Shown: piece after piece, positions 1-8,306 of the stretch | Numbering within the stretch: position 1 is the stretch's first letter | Layout of the letters: every line of letters begins with the position of its first letter | From: Kiritimatiellia bacterium | GTDB lineage: Bacteria > Verrucomicrobiota > Kiritimatiellia > CAIQIC01 > Lenti-01 | Assembly (NCBI GenBank): GCA_017527155.1 | Contig: JAFXQI010000002.1 | Location: forward strand, 1-35,291 | Direction of reading: 5' to 3' | DNA length: 35,291 nt | Program-made: the position numbers and the translations under genes | Notes under the pieces: model-generated | What the model was told of the DNA's origin: nothing | Databases searched by the model: none | The model's input: only the letters and a program-made list of their open reading frames with translations

Positions 1-1
1 G

Positions 2-169
2 GCCGATGCCGGTGCGCCGCCGACGGAGCTGTGCGGGAGCTTCGAGGACGCGGTGAAGCGCGTGGCGGAACTGTGGCGTCCGGGCGACCGGGTGCTGCTC
101 GTCGGGGCGGGCGACATCGAATCCATCGGCCCCGTGCTGCGCAACCTTCTCGAAAGGCCCGGACCGTGA
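2..169 (+). CDS. murC: UDP-N-acetylmuramate--L-alanine ligase, C-terminal end (partial)
   Basis: The window opens inside this gene; only the last 55 codons are visible, in frame 2, ending at TGA 167-169. The visible peptide has the segment RVLLVGAGDIESIGPVL, matching the C-terminal strand-loop-helix of Mur ligase domain 3 in MurC, where VGAGDI-type motifs are usual. MurC adds the first amino acid, L-alanine, to UDP-MurNAc in the cytoplasm. The stop codon overlaps the GTG start of the next gene (GTGA), so the two are translationally coupled. Assignment to MurC rather than another Mur ligase rests on this short C-terminal motif only, so it is moderately sure. murG lies about 16 kb away, so the dcw genes are not contiguous here. 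Confidence 0.6.
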   Translation, partial: ADAGAPPTELCGSFEDAVKRVAELWRPGDRVLLVGAGDIESIGPVLRNLLERPGP

Positions 170-825
170 ACCACCGCATCCATGCCCTGATTTTCGACTG
201 CGACGGCGTGGTCGTCGATTCCAACCGCCTGCACGTGGAGACGTGGCGGGAGACGGCGGCGGCGCACGGATATCCGATGGCCGACCCGGAGCACATCGGC
301 AAGTGCGGTCTGCGGACGATCGCCGTGATCCGCGAACTCCTCCGCTGGCCCGTGGACGAAGCCGAAGCCGTGGCGCTCGGCGAGGAGAAGGAGCGCCGCT
401 ACCGCGACCGCATCCGGGCGGGCGGCATCGCGCCGATCCCGGGCGTCCGCGAAACGCTGGAGAAGGCGGCGGCGCTGGGAATCCCGTGCGCCCTCGGCTC
501 CAGCGCGCCGCCGGAGAACGCGCGGCTGTGCCTCGACGCGCTGGATCTGGCGCGGTTCTTCCGGGCGGTCGTGACGGGCGGGGATGTCGCGCGCGGCAAG
601 CCGCATCCCGACATCTTCCTCGCGGCGGCGGGGAAGCTCGGCGTGCCGCCGGCGGAGTGCCTGGTGATCGAGGACGCGCCGGCGGGCGTCGAAGCGGCGC
701 ACCGCGCCGGGATGCGCGCCATCGCGCTGCTGACGAGCCACACGCCGGAGGAACTCGCGGCGGCCGACGCGCTGGCGCGGGATTTCCTGGACCCAGCGTT
801 CGGCGAGGCGCTGGAGCGGTTGTAG
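166..825 (+). CDS. HAD-superfamily hydrolase, beta-phosphoglucomutase/phosphatase-like
   Basis: 219 aa, GTG start overlapping the murC stop; an AAAGG element lies about 8 bases upstream. All HAD motifs are visible: motif I DCDGVVVDS at residues 11-19 with nucleophile Asp11 and Asp13, motif II GSS at 111-113, the lysine in GKPHPD at 144-149, and motif IV VIEDAPAG at 167-174. The helical cap between residues about 20 and 90 is the C1 type of the beta-phosphoglucomutase/GPH/YcjU group. It should hydrolyse or isomerise a small phosphorylated metabolite in the cytoplasm; the substrate cannot be read from the sequence. Coupling to murC could mean a role in sugar-phosphate or precursor repair, but that is inference. 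Confidence 0.85.
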   Translation: MNHRIHALIFDCDGVVVDSNRLHVETWRETAAAHGYPMADPEHIGKCGLRTIAVIRELLRWPVDEAEAVALGEEKERRYRDRIRAGGIAPIPGVRETLEKAAALGIPCALGSSAPPENARLCLDALDLARFFRAVVTGGDVARGKPHPDIFLAAAGKLGVPPAECLVIEDAPAGVEAAHRAGMRAIALLTSHTPEELAAADALARDFLDPAFGEALERL

Positions 826-845
826 CGCAAGGACATCGGGAGAGC

Positions 846-896
846 AAAAGTAGCTTGCAAATCAGAATCCGGATGCAGATAATGCAAGCCGCTTTT
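846..896 (+). promoter_or_regulatory. Inverted repeat directly upstream of the DUF4143 ATPase gene
   Basis: Left arm AAAAG-ta-GCTTGCA (846-859) and right arm TGCAAGC-cg-CTTTT (883-896) are reverse complements except for one 2-base internal mismatch, with a 23-base centre. The right arm ends 3 bases before the Shine-Dalgarno AGGAG (900-904). It could be an operator or an mRNA hairpin controlling translation. The AT-rich arms stand out from the GC-rich surroundings. Confidence 0.4.
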
Positions 897-913
897 GACA
901 GGAGAACTTGGTC

Positions 914-2152
914 ATGGAGTATTTTGCCCGGCATCTGGAAAACGAAATAAGGGAGGGGTTTTCTGTCGCGAAGGCGATCCTGCTCGTCGGGGCGCGGCAG
1001 GTGGGGAAGACCACGTTGCTGAAGCATCTGTTTCCGGGCGTCAAGCTGGTGACGTTCGATCCGGTGATGGACGTGATGGGGGCGAGGAGCGATCCGGACC
1101 TGTTCCTGGAGACGCTGGGGACGCCGGCCATCCTGGACGAGGTGCAATACGCGCCGGAGCTGTTCCCGGCCCTGAAGAGGCGGTTGGACGCGGGGGATGG
1201 GAAGGGGCGCTATCTGCTGAGCGGGTCGCAGAATCCGCTGTTGCTGAAGCGGGTGTCGGAAAGCCTGGCGGGACGGATTCTGGTGTACGAGCTGGAGGCG
1301 TGTTCGGTGGCGGAGAGCCTGGGGTTGGCGGGAGGCGGGGCGAAGCCGTGGCTGGTGCGGTTCCTGGAGGGGGGCGGGAGCTGGGAAAATGCCATGCCGG
1401 AGAGGCCGCGTCCGGGACGGGGGCTGATGGAGACGCTGTGGCGGGGGGCGTTGCCGGAGGAGACGACGCTGCCGCTGCGGTTCGTCAAGCGCCATGCGGC
1501 GTCCTACGTGCGGACGTATCTGGAGCGGGATGTGCGGGTGGCGGGGGGCGTCGGCGACCTGGAAGCGTTTTCGCGGTTCCTCGCGCTGGCGGCGGCGCTG
1601 TCGGCGCAGGAAATCAACCATTCGCAGTTCGGGCGGGAAATCGGGGTGTCGCCGGCGACGGCGGACCGGTGGCTGGGGGTGCTGAAGGCGACGTTCCAGT
1701 GGCACGAACTGCCCCCGTGGAAGGGCAACGCCATCAAGCGCATCAGCGGCAAGCCCAAGGGGATTTTCGCCGATACCGGCATCCAGACGCACCTGCTGAG
1801 GATTTCCTCGCCGGAGGCGCTGCTGGCGTCGCCATCGCGGGGGGCGGTCTTCGAGACGTTCGTCGCGGGGGAAATCCGCCGGCAGCTGTATCCCTTCGCG
1901 GACGCCGTCGGGCACTGGCACTGGCGGACGAACGGCGGGGCCGAAATCGACAACGTGCTGGAACGCGACGGCGCGCTGCATCCGTTCGAGGCCAAGTGCA
2001 AGGACCACATCGACGCGTACGACCTGCGCGGAATCAAGGCGTTCCGCGAGACGTACGGCGATGCCGCCGGGGACGGGGCCATCGTGTATGCCGGGAGCGA
2101 GGTCTACCGGCTGGACCGGCGGACGCTGGCCATTCCGTGGAATGCGCTTTGA
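914..2152 (+). CDS. ATPase with AAA_14 and DUF4143 domains
   Basis: 412 aa from ATG 914, chosen over TTG 908 because AGGAG (900-904) lies 9 bases before the ATG and only 3 before the TTG. Walker A GARQVGKTT is at residues 26-34, Walker B AILDE at about 72-76 and the sensor-like LLSGSQN at 101-107, as in AAA_14 ATPases. The C-terminal third has the DUF4143 pattern: VFETFVAGEI, then a nuclease-like core GAEIDNVLE and HPFEAKC, resembling the D...ExK of restriction-like folds. These proteins are common, often horizontally mobile and of unknown function; some accompany toxin-antitoxin-like loci. No partner gene is seen. An inverted repeat lies just upstream. About 180 bases without a gene follow, before tRNA-Gly. 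Confidence 0.85.
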   Translation: MEYFARHLENEIREGFSVAKAILLVGARQVGKTTLLKHLFPGVKLVTFDPVMDVMGARSDPDLFLETLGTPAILDEVQYAPELFPALKRRLDAGDGKGRYLLSGSQNPLLLKRVSESLAGRILVYELEACSVAESLGLAGGGAKPWLVRFLEGGGSWENAMPERPRPGRGLMETLWRGALPEETTLPLRFVKRHAASYVRTYLERDVRVAGGVGDLEAFSRFLALAAALSAQEINHSQFGREIGVSPATADRWLGVLKATFQWHELPPWKGNAIKRISGKPKGIFADTGIQTHLLRISSPEALLASPSRGAVFETFVAGEIRRQLYPFADAVGHWHWRTNGGAEIDNVLERDGALHPFEAKCKDHIDAYDLRGIKAFRETYGDAAGDGAIVYAGSEVYRLDRRTLAIPWNAL

Positions 2153-2285
2153 GTGGCGGGGGCGAACGCTCCATGCGCCGCCCCCCAGCGCCATTCCAGC
2201 CCATCATCCCCACCCACCGGATTCCTGTTTTTACACCGCCCTCCCCCACCCCACCGGCCCCGCCTTCGCCGGACGTGCAATTTCA

Positions 2286-2314
2286 TTGACGGACGGCCGC
2301 CTTTCGTCCAATAT
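2286..2314 (+). promoter_or_regulatory. Probable promoter of tRNA-Gly
   Basis: TTGACG at 2286-2291, a 17-base spacer, then CAATAT at 2309-2314. The predicted start of transcription is near 2321, about 14 bases before the mature tRNA 5' end. The -35 box is near consensus; the -10 is weaker. Confidence 0.55.
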
Positions 2315-2334
2315 CCCCCGCGTTGTTCCCCTGC

Positions 2335-2409
2335 GCGGGTGTAGCATAGTGGCTAATGCTCCAGCCTTCCAAGCTGGCTAGGAGGGTTCGATTCCCTTCA
2401 CCCGCTCCA
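2335..2409 (+). tRNA. tRNA-Gly (anticodon TCC)
   Basis: Full cloverleaf: acceptor GCGGGTG (2335-2341) pairs with CACCCGC (2399-2405); D stem GCAT/ATGC; anticodon stem CCAGC/GCTGG closing the loop CTTCCAA with anticodon TCC; T stem GAGGG/CCCTT (one G-U) with loop TTCGATT. Discriminator T2406 is followed by an encoded CCA (2407-2409). The stop codon of uppP on the other strand begins one base later, so the two genes converge with no room for a separate terminator. Confidence 0.96.
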
Positions 2410-2410
2410 T

Positions 2411-3223
2411 TCAGGCGAGGGAGGCGGCGATGAGGAGGGCGCCGAAGAGGGCGCAGTAGAGGGCGAACCAGACGAGTTTGCCGCGGCGGACGAGGGCGAT
2501 CATCCATTTGCAGGCCAGGCATCCGGTGATGAAGGCGGTGGCGAAGCCGGCGACGAGCGGGAGGGTGCCGATGCCGGCGGTCGCGGTGGTTTCGGCGCCG
2601 CCGTGGAGGGTCTTGGCGATGTCGAGGAGGGCTTCGCCGAGAATCGGCGGGATGACCATCAGGAAGCTGAACTGCGCCAGGGATTCCTTGCGGTTGCCGA
2701 GGAGCAGGCCCGTGGCGATGGTCGCGCCGGAGCGGCTGATGCCGGGCAATACCGCGACGGCCTGCGCGACGCCGATGCCGAAGGCGTCGGGCAGCGAGAT
2801 GCCCTCCTTTTTGCGCGGCTTGGCGAAGTGGCTGAAAGCCAGCAGGGCGGCGGTCACCAGCAGGCAGCAGCCGACGGGGAGGAGTCCGGCCCCGAACACG
2901 CCTTCGACGGCGTCCTTGAAGAAGACGCCGACGATGCCGACGGGGATCATGGAGACGAGGATGGCCAGGGCGTAGCGGCGCTCGGCGTTGAGGCCGCCTT
3001 CCCGCCGGAAGAGGCCCTTGAGGATCCACGCGACTTCCTTCCAGAGGACGACGAGGGTGGCCAGCACGGTCGCGACGTGGACGGCGACGGTGAAGGCGAG
3101 GTTGGCTTCGCCGTCGATGCCGAAGAAGTGTCCGGCGGCGGCGAGGTGCCCGCTCGACGAGACGGGGAGGAATTCGGTGAGGCCCTGGAGGAGGCCCATG
3201 AAAACGGCTTGCAAGGGGGTCAT
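2411..3223 (-). CDS. uppP: Undecaprenyl-diphosphatase (BacA/UppP family)
   Basis: 270 aa, the usual family length. This integral inner-membrane enzyme dephosphorylates undecaprenyl pyrophosphate to recycle the lipid carrier for peptidoglycan and O-antigen. Both active-site signatures are visible: [12 protein letters not shown] at residues 15-26 (Glu17 and the serine/His cluster) and PGISRSG at 160-166 (catalytic Arg). Seven to eight hydrophobic segments cover the chain. ATG at 3221-3223 has a weak GGAG upstream. It lies 83 bases downstream of serA on the same strand, separated by a strong GC hairpin, so it may be read through from serA or have its own promoter. The C terminus abuts tRNA-Gly on the opposite strand. 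Confidence 0.96.
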   Translation of the reverse strand: MTPLQAVFMGLLQGLTEFLPVSSSGHLAAAGHFFGIDGEANLAFTVAVHVATVLATLVVLWKEVAWILKGLFRREGGLNAERRYALAILVSMIPVGIVGVFFKDAVEGVFGAGLLPVGCCLLVTAALLAFSHFAKPRKKEGISLPDAFGIGVAQAVAVLPGISRSGATIATGLLLGNRKESLAQFSFLMVIPPILGEALLDIAKTLHGGAETTATAGIGTLPLVAGFATAFITGCLACKWMIALVRRGKLVWFALYCALFGALLIAASLA

Positions 3224-3267
3224 TGGTCGGCTCCGGTGGGTGGCTTGGCGGGCGGGCGGAAGAAGGC

Positions 3268-3299
3268 GGGCGGCGGGAGCGGGGACGCTCCCGCCGCCC
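3268..3299 (-). terminator. Perfect 14-bp GC hairpin between serA and uppP
   Basis: GGGCGGCGGGAGCG (3268-3281) and CGCTCCCGCCGCCC (3286-3299) are perfect reverse complements around a 4-base loop. It starts a few bases after the serA stop. On the minus strand no run of T follows, so it may act as a processing or partial termination hairpin, or be a REP-like repeat, rather than a classical intrinsic terminator. Confidence 0.45.
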
Positions 3300-3306
3300 G
3301 GAGGCG

Positions 3307-4887
3307 TCACTGGATCTCGATGTGGAACGCGATGCCGGCGCCGATGTCGGCGCGGATGCGGTCGACGAGTTCGTCGCCGAGCGGCCGGTTCACGCGCAGG
3401 ATCGCGAGGGAGGCGTGCCCGCGGGAGTCGTGCGGGTTGCGGACGTCGTCGATGTTGATGCCGTGGGCGGCGAGGGCGGCGGCGATGCGGCCGAGGACGC
3501 CGGGCCGGTCGTCGTAGGCGAAGACGGCCCAGTTGCCGGCGGGCTCCATGTAGAGCTTGTCGAAGTCGTTGATGCGCGAGACGAGCAGGTTGCCTTCCTC
3601 GACGGTGCCGCGCACGCTGGCGCGCACGAGGTGTTCGGCGTCGAGGTTGCCGGTGAGGTCGAGGGTGATGGAGTTGGCGTAGCCTTTGGAGCCGTCGGCC
3701 TCGCGCTCGACGTAGTCGACGCCCATGTCGGCGAGGAACTTGAGCGTGCCCTTGTGGTCGAGCCCGGTGTCGTACTCCGCGCTCAGCCCGGCCGCGACCG
3801 GCGTCAGCAGCCAGTCGGCGTAGGGCTGCAGGGAGCCGTAGTAGCGGGCCTCGACGAGCTTGAGCCGCGCCGCCGTGCCGAGCGTGCGCCGGCAGATGCG
3901 CGCGAGGACGTTCGCCAGCCGCGCGAACGCGGGGTCGAGCCCCGCCGGGACCGAGCGGTTCACGACGGCGCTGGTGATGCCCTTGTCGTCGAGGTCGATC
4001 AGCTCGCGCGCGGCGAGTTCGGCGGCCTTGCGGTTGGCCTCGCGGGTGCTGGCGCCGAGGTGCGGGAGCATGAGGTCGGCGATGTCGGCGACGCTCTTGG
4101 GGCCCTCGGCGTCTTTGGCGTAGACGTCGTTCAGGAAGCGGATGCCCTTCTCGGCGCGGACGGCGCGCAGGTCGTCCTCGACCAGGATGCCGGCGCGCGC
4201 GCAGTTGACGAGGGTGGCGCCGGGCTTCATCTGCGAGAGGAGGGAGCGGTTGACCATGCCGCGGGTCTCGTCGTTTTCGGGGACGTGGAGCGTGACGTAG
4301 TCGGCGCGGGCGAAGAGGTCGGGGAGGCCGACGAGCTCGACGCCGAGGGCGCGGGCCTTCTCTTCGGAGGTGAACGGATCGTAGCCGAGGACCTTGACGT
4401 CGAACCCGGCGGCGCGCCTGGCGACGAGCTGGCCGATGTAGCCGAGCCCGACGATGCCGAGGGTCTTGCCCGTCAGCTCGGTGCCCATGAAGGAGGACTT
4501 CTCCCACTTGCCCGCGCGGCAGGAGGCGTCGGCGGCGACCAGGTGGCGGGCGTCGGCGAGGATGAGCGCGATGACCTCCTCGGCGACGGCGTTGGAATTG
4601 GCGCCGGGGGTGTTCATGACGTCGATGCCCTTCTTGCGGGCGTACTTGATGTCGATGGTGTTGTAGCCGGCGCCGGCGCGCACGACGACCTTGAGGGCGG
4701 GCAGCGCGTCGATGATTTCGGGGGTGACCTTTTCGCTGCGCACGATGAGGGCGTGGGCGTCGGGGTTGGCGGCGGCGAGCTGCGCGAGGTCGCACTTGGG
4801 GGCCTGCACGACGGCGTACCCGCCGTGGGCTTCCAGCGTATCTTTCGCGATGGCGTCGAGCGCCGTGGGAATGAGCACTTTCTTCAT
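3307..4887 (-). CDS. serA: D-3-phosphoglycerate dehydrogenase, long form with ACT domain
   Basis: 526 aa, the length of type I SerA (about 525-530). It oxidises 3-phosphoglycerate to 3-phosphohydroxypyruvate with NAD+, the first step of serine synthesis. Order: substrate-binding domain (1-100, 285-310), Rossmann domain with GLGYIG at about 148-152, an intervening ASB-type domain (about 320-450) and a C-terminal ACT domain (about 455-526; [21 protein letters not shown]). Catalytic Arg is R231 (NCARAG) and His is H276 (LPHLGAS). The usual catalytic Glu of the DV(F/Y)xxEP motif is replaced: the sequence reads [10 protein letters not shown] (254-263), with Asp at the expected position and a Glu two residues later. 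AAAGGAG precedes the ATG. Repeat array 1 lies about 95 bases upstream. Confidence 0.93.
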   Translation of the reverse strand: MKKVLIPTALDAIAKDTLEAHGGYAVVQAPKCDLAQLAAANPDAHALIVRSEKVTPEIIDALPALKVVVRAGAGYNTIDIKYARKKGIDVMNTPGANSNAVAEEVIALILADARHLVAADASCRAGKWEKSSFMGTELTGKTLGIVGLGYIGQLVARRAAGFDVKVLGYDPFTSEEKARALGVELVGLPDLFARADYVTLHVPENDETRGMVNRSLLSQMKPGATLVNCARAGILVEDDLRAVRAEKGIRFLNDVYAKDAEGPKSVADIADLMLPHLGASTREANRKAAELAARELIDLDDKGITSAVVNRSVPAGLDPAFARLANVLARICRRTLGTAARLKLVEARYYGSLQPYADWLLTPVAAGLSAEYDTGLDHKGTLKFLADMGVDYVEREADGSKGYANSITLDLTGNLDAEHLVRASVRGTVEEGNLLVSRINDFDKLYMEPAGNWAVFAYDDRPGVLGRIAAALAAHGINIDDVRNPHDSRGHASLAILRVNRPLGDELVDRIRADIGAGIAFHIEIQ

Positions 4888-4933
4888 CCTGATCTCCTTT
4901 CGTCGTTATGGTTGCCTGGATGAGACGCGCGGC

Positions 4934-4961
4934 ACTCTACGCTTTTTCCCGCCCCGCGCAA
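4934..4961 (-). promoter_or_regulatory. Probable serA promoter
   Basis: Read on the minus strand: TTGCGC (4961-4956), a 16-base spacer, TAGAGT (4939-4934). Predicted transcript start is near 4927, giving a leader of about 40 bases with the Shine-Dalgarno AAAGGAG. The same TAGAGT -10 occurs upstream of trpS. Repeat array 1 begins about 20 bases upstream of the -35 box, a position where a bound protein could act on the promoter. Confidence 0.6.
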
Positions 4962-4981
4962 GCCCCCGCCCGCCCGAAACG

Positions 4982-5105
4982 TTTTCCAATGATTGGAAAA
5001 AATTTTCCTGATTTTTCCAATGATTGGAAAACTTTTTTCCAATGGTTGGAAAAAACCGCCGAATTTTTCCAATGATTGGAAAACTTTTTTCCAATGGTTG
5101 GAAAA
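4982..5105 (-). repeat. Palindrome array 1 (five 19-bp units), between fusA and serA
   Basis: Five units with arms TTTTCCAA/TTGGAAAA around a 3-base centre: 4982-5000, 5013-5031, 5035-5053, 5065-5083, 5087-5105. On the + strand the centres are TGA, TGA, TGG, TGA, TGG. Read on the minus strand the order is C, T, C, T, T (centre CCA or TCA), with centre-to-centre steps of 22, 30, 22 and 31 bp. The array lies between the fusA 3' end and the serA promoter. Open frames through it (peptides like FSNDWK) are artefacts of the repeat, since 22, 30 and 31 do not keep one frame. The rest of 4888-5324 holds the serA promoter, one GGCGAGC hairpin, one G-rich dispersed element and the fusA terminator. Confidence 0.95.
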
Positions 5106-5143
5106 CCGTCCCGGCGGCGGCCCCGCGTGGTCGCCCGTGGCGG

Positions 5144-5164
5144 GGCGAGCACTCCGTGCGAGCC
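5144..5164 (+). repeat. Hairpin repeat family B (copy 1, A/T form)
   Basis: 21-base imperfect palindrome: GGC-ga-GCAC-tcc-GTGC-ga-GCC. It pairs as a 4-bp stem with a 3-base loop, an internal ga/ga mismatch, then a 3-bp outer stem. The same structure recurs at 7693-7713, 7731-7751, 13144-13283 (three times) and 16015-16035. Confidence 0.8.
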
Positions 5165-5191
5165 GGACGGGCGGGGAAAACGGCGGTTTTT

Positions 5192-5250
5192 TCCATGGGG
5201 GGGAGGATGGGGGCGAAGAGGGGGAAAATGCAGGGTTTTTCCGTGTTGCC
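5192..5250 (+). repeat. Dispersed G-rich element, family E (copy 1)
   Basis: About 59 bases starting TCCATGG, followed by a G/A-rich block, a short A run, and ending TTTTTCCGTGTTGCC. Related copies are at 7577-7635 (reverse), 21011-21069 (forward) and 30506-30564 (reverse). All are intergenic. Similarity was judged by eye and is clear at both ends and weaker in the middle. Confidence 0.55.
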
Positions 5251-5262
5251 AAATGATGTCGG

Positions 5263-5292
5263 AAAAGCAACCGCCGCCGGGGTTGGCGGCGG
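5263..5292 (-). terminator. Intrinsic terminator of fusA
   Basis: On the minus strand, 33 bases after the fusA stop, CCGCCGCC pairs with GGCGGCGG around AACCCC (5271-5292) and is followed by TTGCTTTT (5270-5263). Strong GC stem plus a U-rich tail. Confidence 0.65.
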
Positions 5293-5324
5293 CGGCGGGA
5301 GGAGCGCGGAGGATGGCCGGGCGG

Positions 5325-7418
5325 TCAGTGGATCTTGCCGGCCTTGCGGCGGGCCTTGATGATTTCTTCGGTCAGGAAGAAGGGGACCGCTTCGTAGTGC
5401 TCGAATTGCATGGAGAAGCCGGCGCGGCCCTGCGTCAGGCTCCGGAGCGCCGTCGCGTAGCCGAACATTTCGCCGAGGGGGACCATCCCGGTGATGACCT
5501 TCTGGTGGCCCTTGTCTTCCATGGTCTCGACGCGGCCGCGCCGCTGGCAGATGCTGCCGGTCACCGCGCCCATGAATTCTTCGGGCGTCACCGCCTCGAC
5601 GGACATGACGGGCTCCAGGATGACCGGCGAGGCCTTGGAGAAGAGTTCGCAGAAGCAGGCGCGGCCGGCTTCCTGGAAGGCGAAGTCGGAGGAGTCGACT
5701 TCGTGGTAGCTGCCGTCGTAGAGGACGACGCGGACGTCGACGACGGGATACCCGGCGTAGGGGCCTTTCTGCATGGCCTTCGCGACGCCCTTCTGGACGG
5801 AGGGGATGAAGTTGGAGGGGATGCGCCCGCCGACGACTTCGTTGACGAATTCGAAGCCGCTCCCCGCCGGCAGGGGCTCGAGCCGCATGCAGACGTGGGC
5901 GTACTGGCCGCGGCCGCCGGATTGCTTGACGTGCTTGTACTGGCCGTCGGCGATTTGGGTGGCGGTTTCGCGGTAGGCGACTTCGGGGCGGCCGACCTGC
6001 GCGGCGACGTTGAATTCGCGCTTGAGCCGGTCGACGATGATGTCCAGGTGCAGTTCGCCCATGCCGGAGATGACGGTCTCGCCGGTCTCCTGGTCGAAGG
6101 CGACGGTGAAGGTGGGGTCTTCTTCGGCCAGCTTGAAGAGGGCGTTGGAGAGTTTTTCGTTGTCGGCCGTGGAGTCGGGCTTGATGGAGATGGAGACGAC
6201 CGGCGCCGGGAATTCGATGCTCGTCAGCTGGATGGGGTGGTCCTTGTCGCAGATGGTGTCGCCCGTGCGGGTGTGGGCGAGGCCGACCACGGCCACGATG
6301 TCGCCGGTCTGCGCGGTCTCCAGCTGCACGGAGTGGTTGGCGTGCATGCGCAGGATGCGCCCGATGCGCTGTTCCTTGCCGAGGGTGCTGTTCCAGACGT
6401 TCTGGCCGGCGGTGAGGGTGCCGGAGTAGATGCGGATGTAGGTGAGTTTGCCGGCGTGCTTGTCGGCGACGATCTTGAAGGCCAGGGCGCTGAAGGGGGC
6501 TTCGTCGGTGGGTTCGCGGCGCTCGGGCTCGGCGCCCTCTTCGGTCTTGGCGGAGATGATGGGCGGGATTTCGTTGGGCGCGGGCAGGAGCCCGACGACG
6601 CCGTCGAGGAGCTGCTGGATGCCCTTGTTCTTGAAGGCGCTGCCGCAATAAACCGGGACGATCTTGCGGGCGATGGTCGCCTTGCGCAGGATGGCGCGCA
6701 TCTTGTCGGCGGGGAGGGTGCCGGTGGAGAAGAATTCTTCCATGAGCGCGTCGTCCTGCTCGGCGCACTGCTCGACGAGGTTTTCGCGCCACTTCCTGGC
6801 CTTTTCGAGGCGGTCGGCCGGGATGTCCTCGATGCGGACGTCGGTGTCGTCGCCTTCGCCGTAGTAGATGGCCTTCATGTCGATCAGGTGGATGACGCCG
6901 CGGAAGCGGTCCTCCTTGCCGATCGGGATCACGATGGGCACGGGGTTGCAGTGCAGCTCGGTGCGGATTTCCTCGAGGACGCCGTAGAAGTCGGCGCCGG
7001 TGCGGTCCATCTTGTTGATGAAGGCGATCTTGGGGACTTCGTACTTCTCGGACTGGTGCCAGACTTTCTCGGACTGCGGCTGGACGCCGCCGACCGCGCA
7101 GAAGAGGGCGACGGAGCCGTCCAGGACGCGGAGGGAGCGCTCGACCTCGACGGTGAAGTCGACGTGTCCGGGGGTGTCGATGAGGGTGACGTAGTGGCCC
7201 TTCCACTGGAGGGTGGTGGCGGCGGACTGGATGGTGATGCCGCGCTCGCGCTCCTGGACCATGAAGTCCATGGTGGCCTGGCCGTCGTGGACCTCGCCGA
7301 GCTTGTGGGTCTTGCCGGAGTAGTAGAGGATGCGCTCGGACACGGTGGTCTTGCCGGCGTCGATGTGGGCCATGATGCCGATGTTGCGGACGTTGGAAAT
7401 GGGGACTTCTCTGGACAT
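5325..7418 (-). CDS. fusA: Translation elongation factor G
   Basis: 697 aa from ATG 7418, the normal EF-G length; AGGAGGT lies 9 bases upstream, and longer in-frame starts lack a Shine-Dalgarno. EF-G is the GTPase that translocates tRNA and mRNA through the ribosome. G motifs are visible: G1 AHIDAGKT (17-24), switch region ERGITI, G3 DTPGHVDF, G4 NKMDR, G5 GSAFKNKG. Domains II-V follow, with the domain IV segment GGRGQYAHV and the C-terminal [22 protein letters not shown]. It stands alone rather than next to rpsL/rpsG/tuf as in the classical str operon, so whether it is the only EF-G or a paralogue cannot be told. It has its own promoter and terminator. Confidence 0.97.
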   Translation of the reverse strand: MSREVPISNVRNIGIMAHIDAGKTTVSERILYYSGKTHKLGEVHDGQATMDFMVQERERGITIQSAATTLQWKGHYVTLIDTPGHVDFTVEVERSLRVLDGSVALFCAVGGVQPQSEKVWHQSEKYEVPKIAFINKMDRTGADFYGVLEEIRTELHCNPVPIVIPIGKEDRFRGVIHLIDMKAIYYGEGDDTDVRIEDIPADRLEKARKWRENLVEQCAEQDDALMEEFFSTGTLPADKMRAILRKATIARKIVPVYCGSAFKNKGIQQLLDGVVGLLPAPNEIPPIISAKTEEGAEPERREPTDEAPFSALAFKIVADKHAGKLTYIRIYSGTLTAGQNVWNSTLGKEQRIGRILRMHANHSVQLETAQTGDIVAVVGLAHTRTGDTICDKDHPIQLTSIEFPAPVVSISIKPDSTADNEKLSNALFKLAEEDPTFTVAFDQETGETVISGMGELHLDIIVDRLKREFNVAAQVGRPEVAYRETATQIADGQYKHVKQSGGRGQYAHVCMRLEPLPAGSGFEFVNEVVGGRIPSNFIPSVQKGVAKAMQKGPYAGYPVVDVRVVLYDGSYHEVDSSDFAFQEAGRACFCELFSKASPVILEPVMSVEAVTPEEFMGAVTGSICQRRGRVETMEDKGHQKVITGMVPLGEMFGYATALRSLTQGRAGFSMQFEHYEAVPFFLTEEIIKARRKAGKIH

Positions 7419-7466
7419 GGGTTCGTACCTCCTCGCCCGGGCTCGCCCCGGGCAAAACGGGCGCGC

Positions 7467-7495
7467 ATCATGGCCCTTCTTTCCCCGGAAATCAA
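7467..7495 (-). promoter_or_regulatory. Probable fusA promoter
   Basis: Minus strand: TTGATT (7495-7490), 17 bases, CATGAT (7472-7467). A leader of about 40 bases follows, containing AGGAGGT. The remainder of the gene-free stretch 7419-7889 holds a family E copy, a pair of family B hairpins and the rpsI terminator; no further gene is seen in it. Confidence 0.5.
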
Positions 7496-7576
7496 GGGGA
7501 AAATGCGTTCCGAAGAAAAATTGTCTAGGGTAAAACGTTTTTGCGTCCCGCGGTTTCCACATCCGGCCCCTCTCGC

Positions 7577-7635
7577 GAGATTATGGAAAAACCATGGAAA
7601 ATCCCTTTGTTTTTCCCATGCTCTCCCAACATGAA
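7577..7635 (-). repeat. Dispersed G-rich element, family E (copy 2, reverse)
   Basis: Read on the minus strand it runs from TTCATGTTGGG to GGTTTTTCCATAATCTC. It shares the ends and layout of the copies at 5192-5250, 21011-21069 and 30506-30564, but the middle is more diverged. Confidence 0.45.
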
Positions 7636-7692
7636 AAACCGCCCCGCTTTCCCTGTCCTGAAACGGATTCACCCCGGCCGCCACGTGACAGG

Positions 7693-7751
7693 GGCGAGCA
7701 CTCCGTGCGAGCCGCAGAGGCACAAGGAGCGGCTCGCTCGGAGAGTTCGCC
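7693..7751. repeat. Pair of inverted family B hairpins (BIME-like)
   Basis: Two copies face each other: 7693-7713 (GGC-ga-GCAC-tcc-GTGC-ga-GCC, forward) and 7731-7751 (reverse, GCTC/GAGT core with one mismatch). A 17-base linker separates them. The outer bases GGGGCGA and TCGCCCC also pair, so the whole block can fold as one structure. This head-to-head layout is that of bacterial interspersed mosaic elements built from REP sequences. Confidence 0.75.
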
Positions 7752-7837
7752 CCACCAAACCTGGAAGGCAAAACAGGAGCTGCACCATTTCCAAAACCGC
7801 TCTGAAGACGCCGTGATCCGGGAAGGGGCAGGATACG

Positions 7838-7865
7838 AAAAAACCCCGGCGCGGAGGCCGGGGTT
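7838..7865 (-). terminator. Intrinsic terminator of rplM-rpsI
   Basis: Minus strand: AACCCCGGC pairs perfectly with GCCGGGGTT around a 6-base loop (7865-7842) and runs directly into T residues (to 7838). It lies 24 bases after the rpsI stop. This is the clearest intrinsic terminator in the window. Confidence 0.88.
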
Positions 7866-7889
7866 CGTGCGTTGCCGCCGGATGGCGGA

Positions 7890-8294
7890 TCAGCGTTTCG
7901 AGAACTGGAAGCGACGGCGGGCGCCGGGCTGGCCGGGCTTCTTGCGTTCCTTCATGCGAGGGTCGCGGGTGAGGAAGCCGGCCTTCTTGAGGACGGCGCG
8001 GAAGTTCTCGTCCACCTGGATCAGCGCGCGCGCGATGCCGTGCCGCAGGGCGCCGGCCTGGCCGACCGCGCCGCCGCCGACGCACTTGGCGATGACGTCG
8101 TACTGGCCCATGGCTTCAAGCGCCTTGAACGGGGCTTCGACGAGCAGCTGCACGTCGGTGGTGGGGAAGTAGTCGGCGAAGGCGCGTCCGTTGACGGTGA
8201 TGGTCCCGTCGCCCTTGAACAGGCGGACCTGGGCGATGGCGGTCTTGCGGCGGCCGGTGGCGAGGTATTCGATTTCGGGTTTCTTCGTGGCCAT
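7890..8294 (-). CDS. rpsI: 30S ribosomal protein uS9
   Basis: 134 aa. The N-terminal core YLATGRRKTAIAQVRLFKGDG and the basic tail GARRRFQFSKR are diagnostic; the C-terminal SKR tail reaches the P-site tRNA anticodon in the ribosome. The gene follows rplM by 12 bases on the same strand, the order conserved in most bacteria, and the pair ends with a strong terminator. AAAGGAG precedes the ATG. Confidence 0.98.
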   Translation of the reverse strand: MATKKPEIEYLATGRRKTAIAQVRLFKGDGTITVNGRAFADYFPTTDVQLLVEAPFKALEAMGQYDVIAKCVGGGAVGQAGALRHGIARALIQVDENFRAVLKKAGFLTRDPRMKERKKPGQPGARRRFQFSKR

Positions 8295-8306
8295 GGTCGT
8301 TCTCCT

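Noticed and set aside
895-2289. A 464-aa frame overlapping the DUF4143 ATPase
   Set aside because: Same-strand shadow; Gly/Arg/Ala-rich and without any motif, while the 908-frame carries Walker motifs.
2411-4795. A 794-aa minus-strand open frame joining uppP to an Arg/Pro-rich extension
   Set aside because: The extension is serA read in the wrong frame; the real uppP starts at 3223.
3223-4923. Long plus-strand open frames opposite serA, fusA and other GC-rich genes
   Set aside because: Antisense shadows produced by high G+C; Gly/Val/Asp-rich composition with no domain.
4884-5359. Several open frames through array 1 encoding repeated peptides such as FSNDWK and FPMIGK
   Set aside because: They arise from the palindrome itself, exist on both strands, and unit steps of 22 and 31 bp change frame. 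No Shine-Dalgarno or domain supports them. The same applies at 19373-19422 and 27917-28309.
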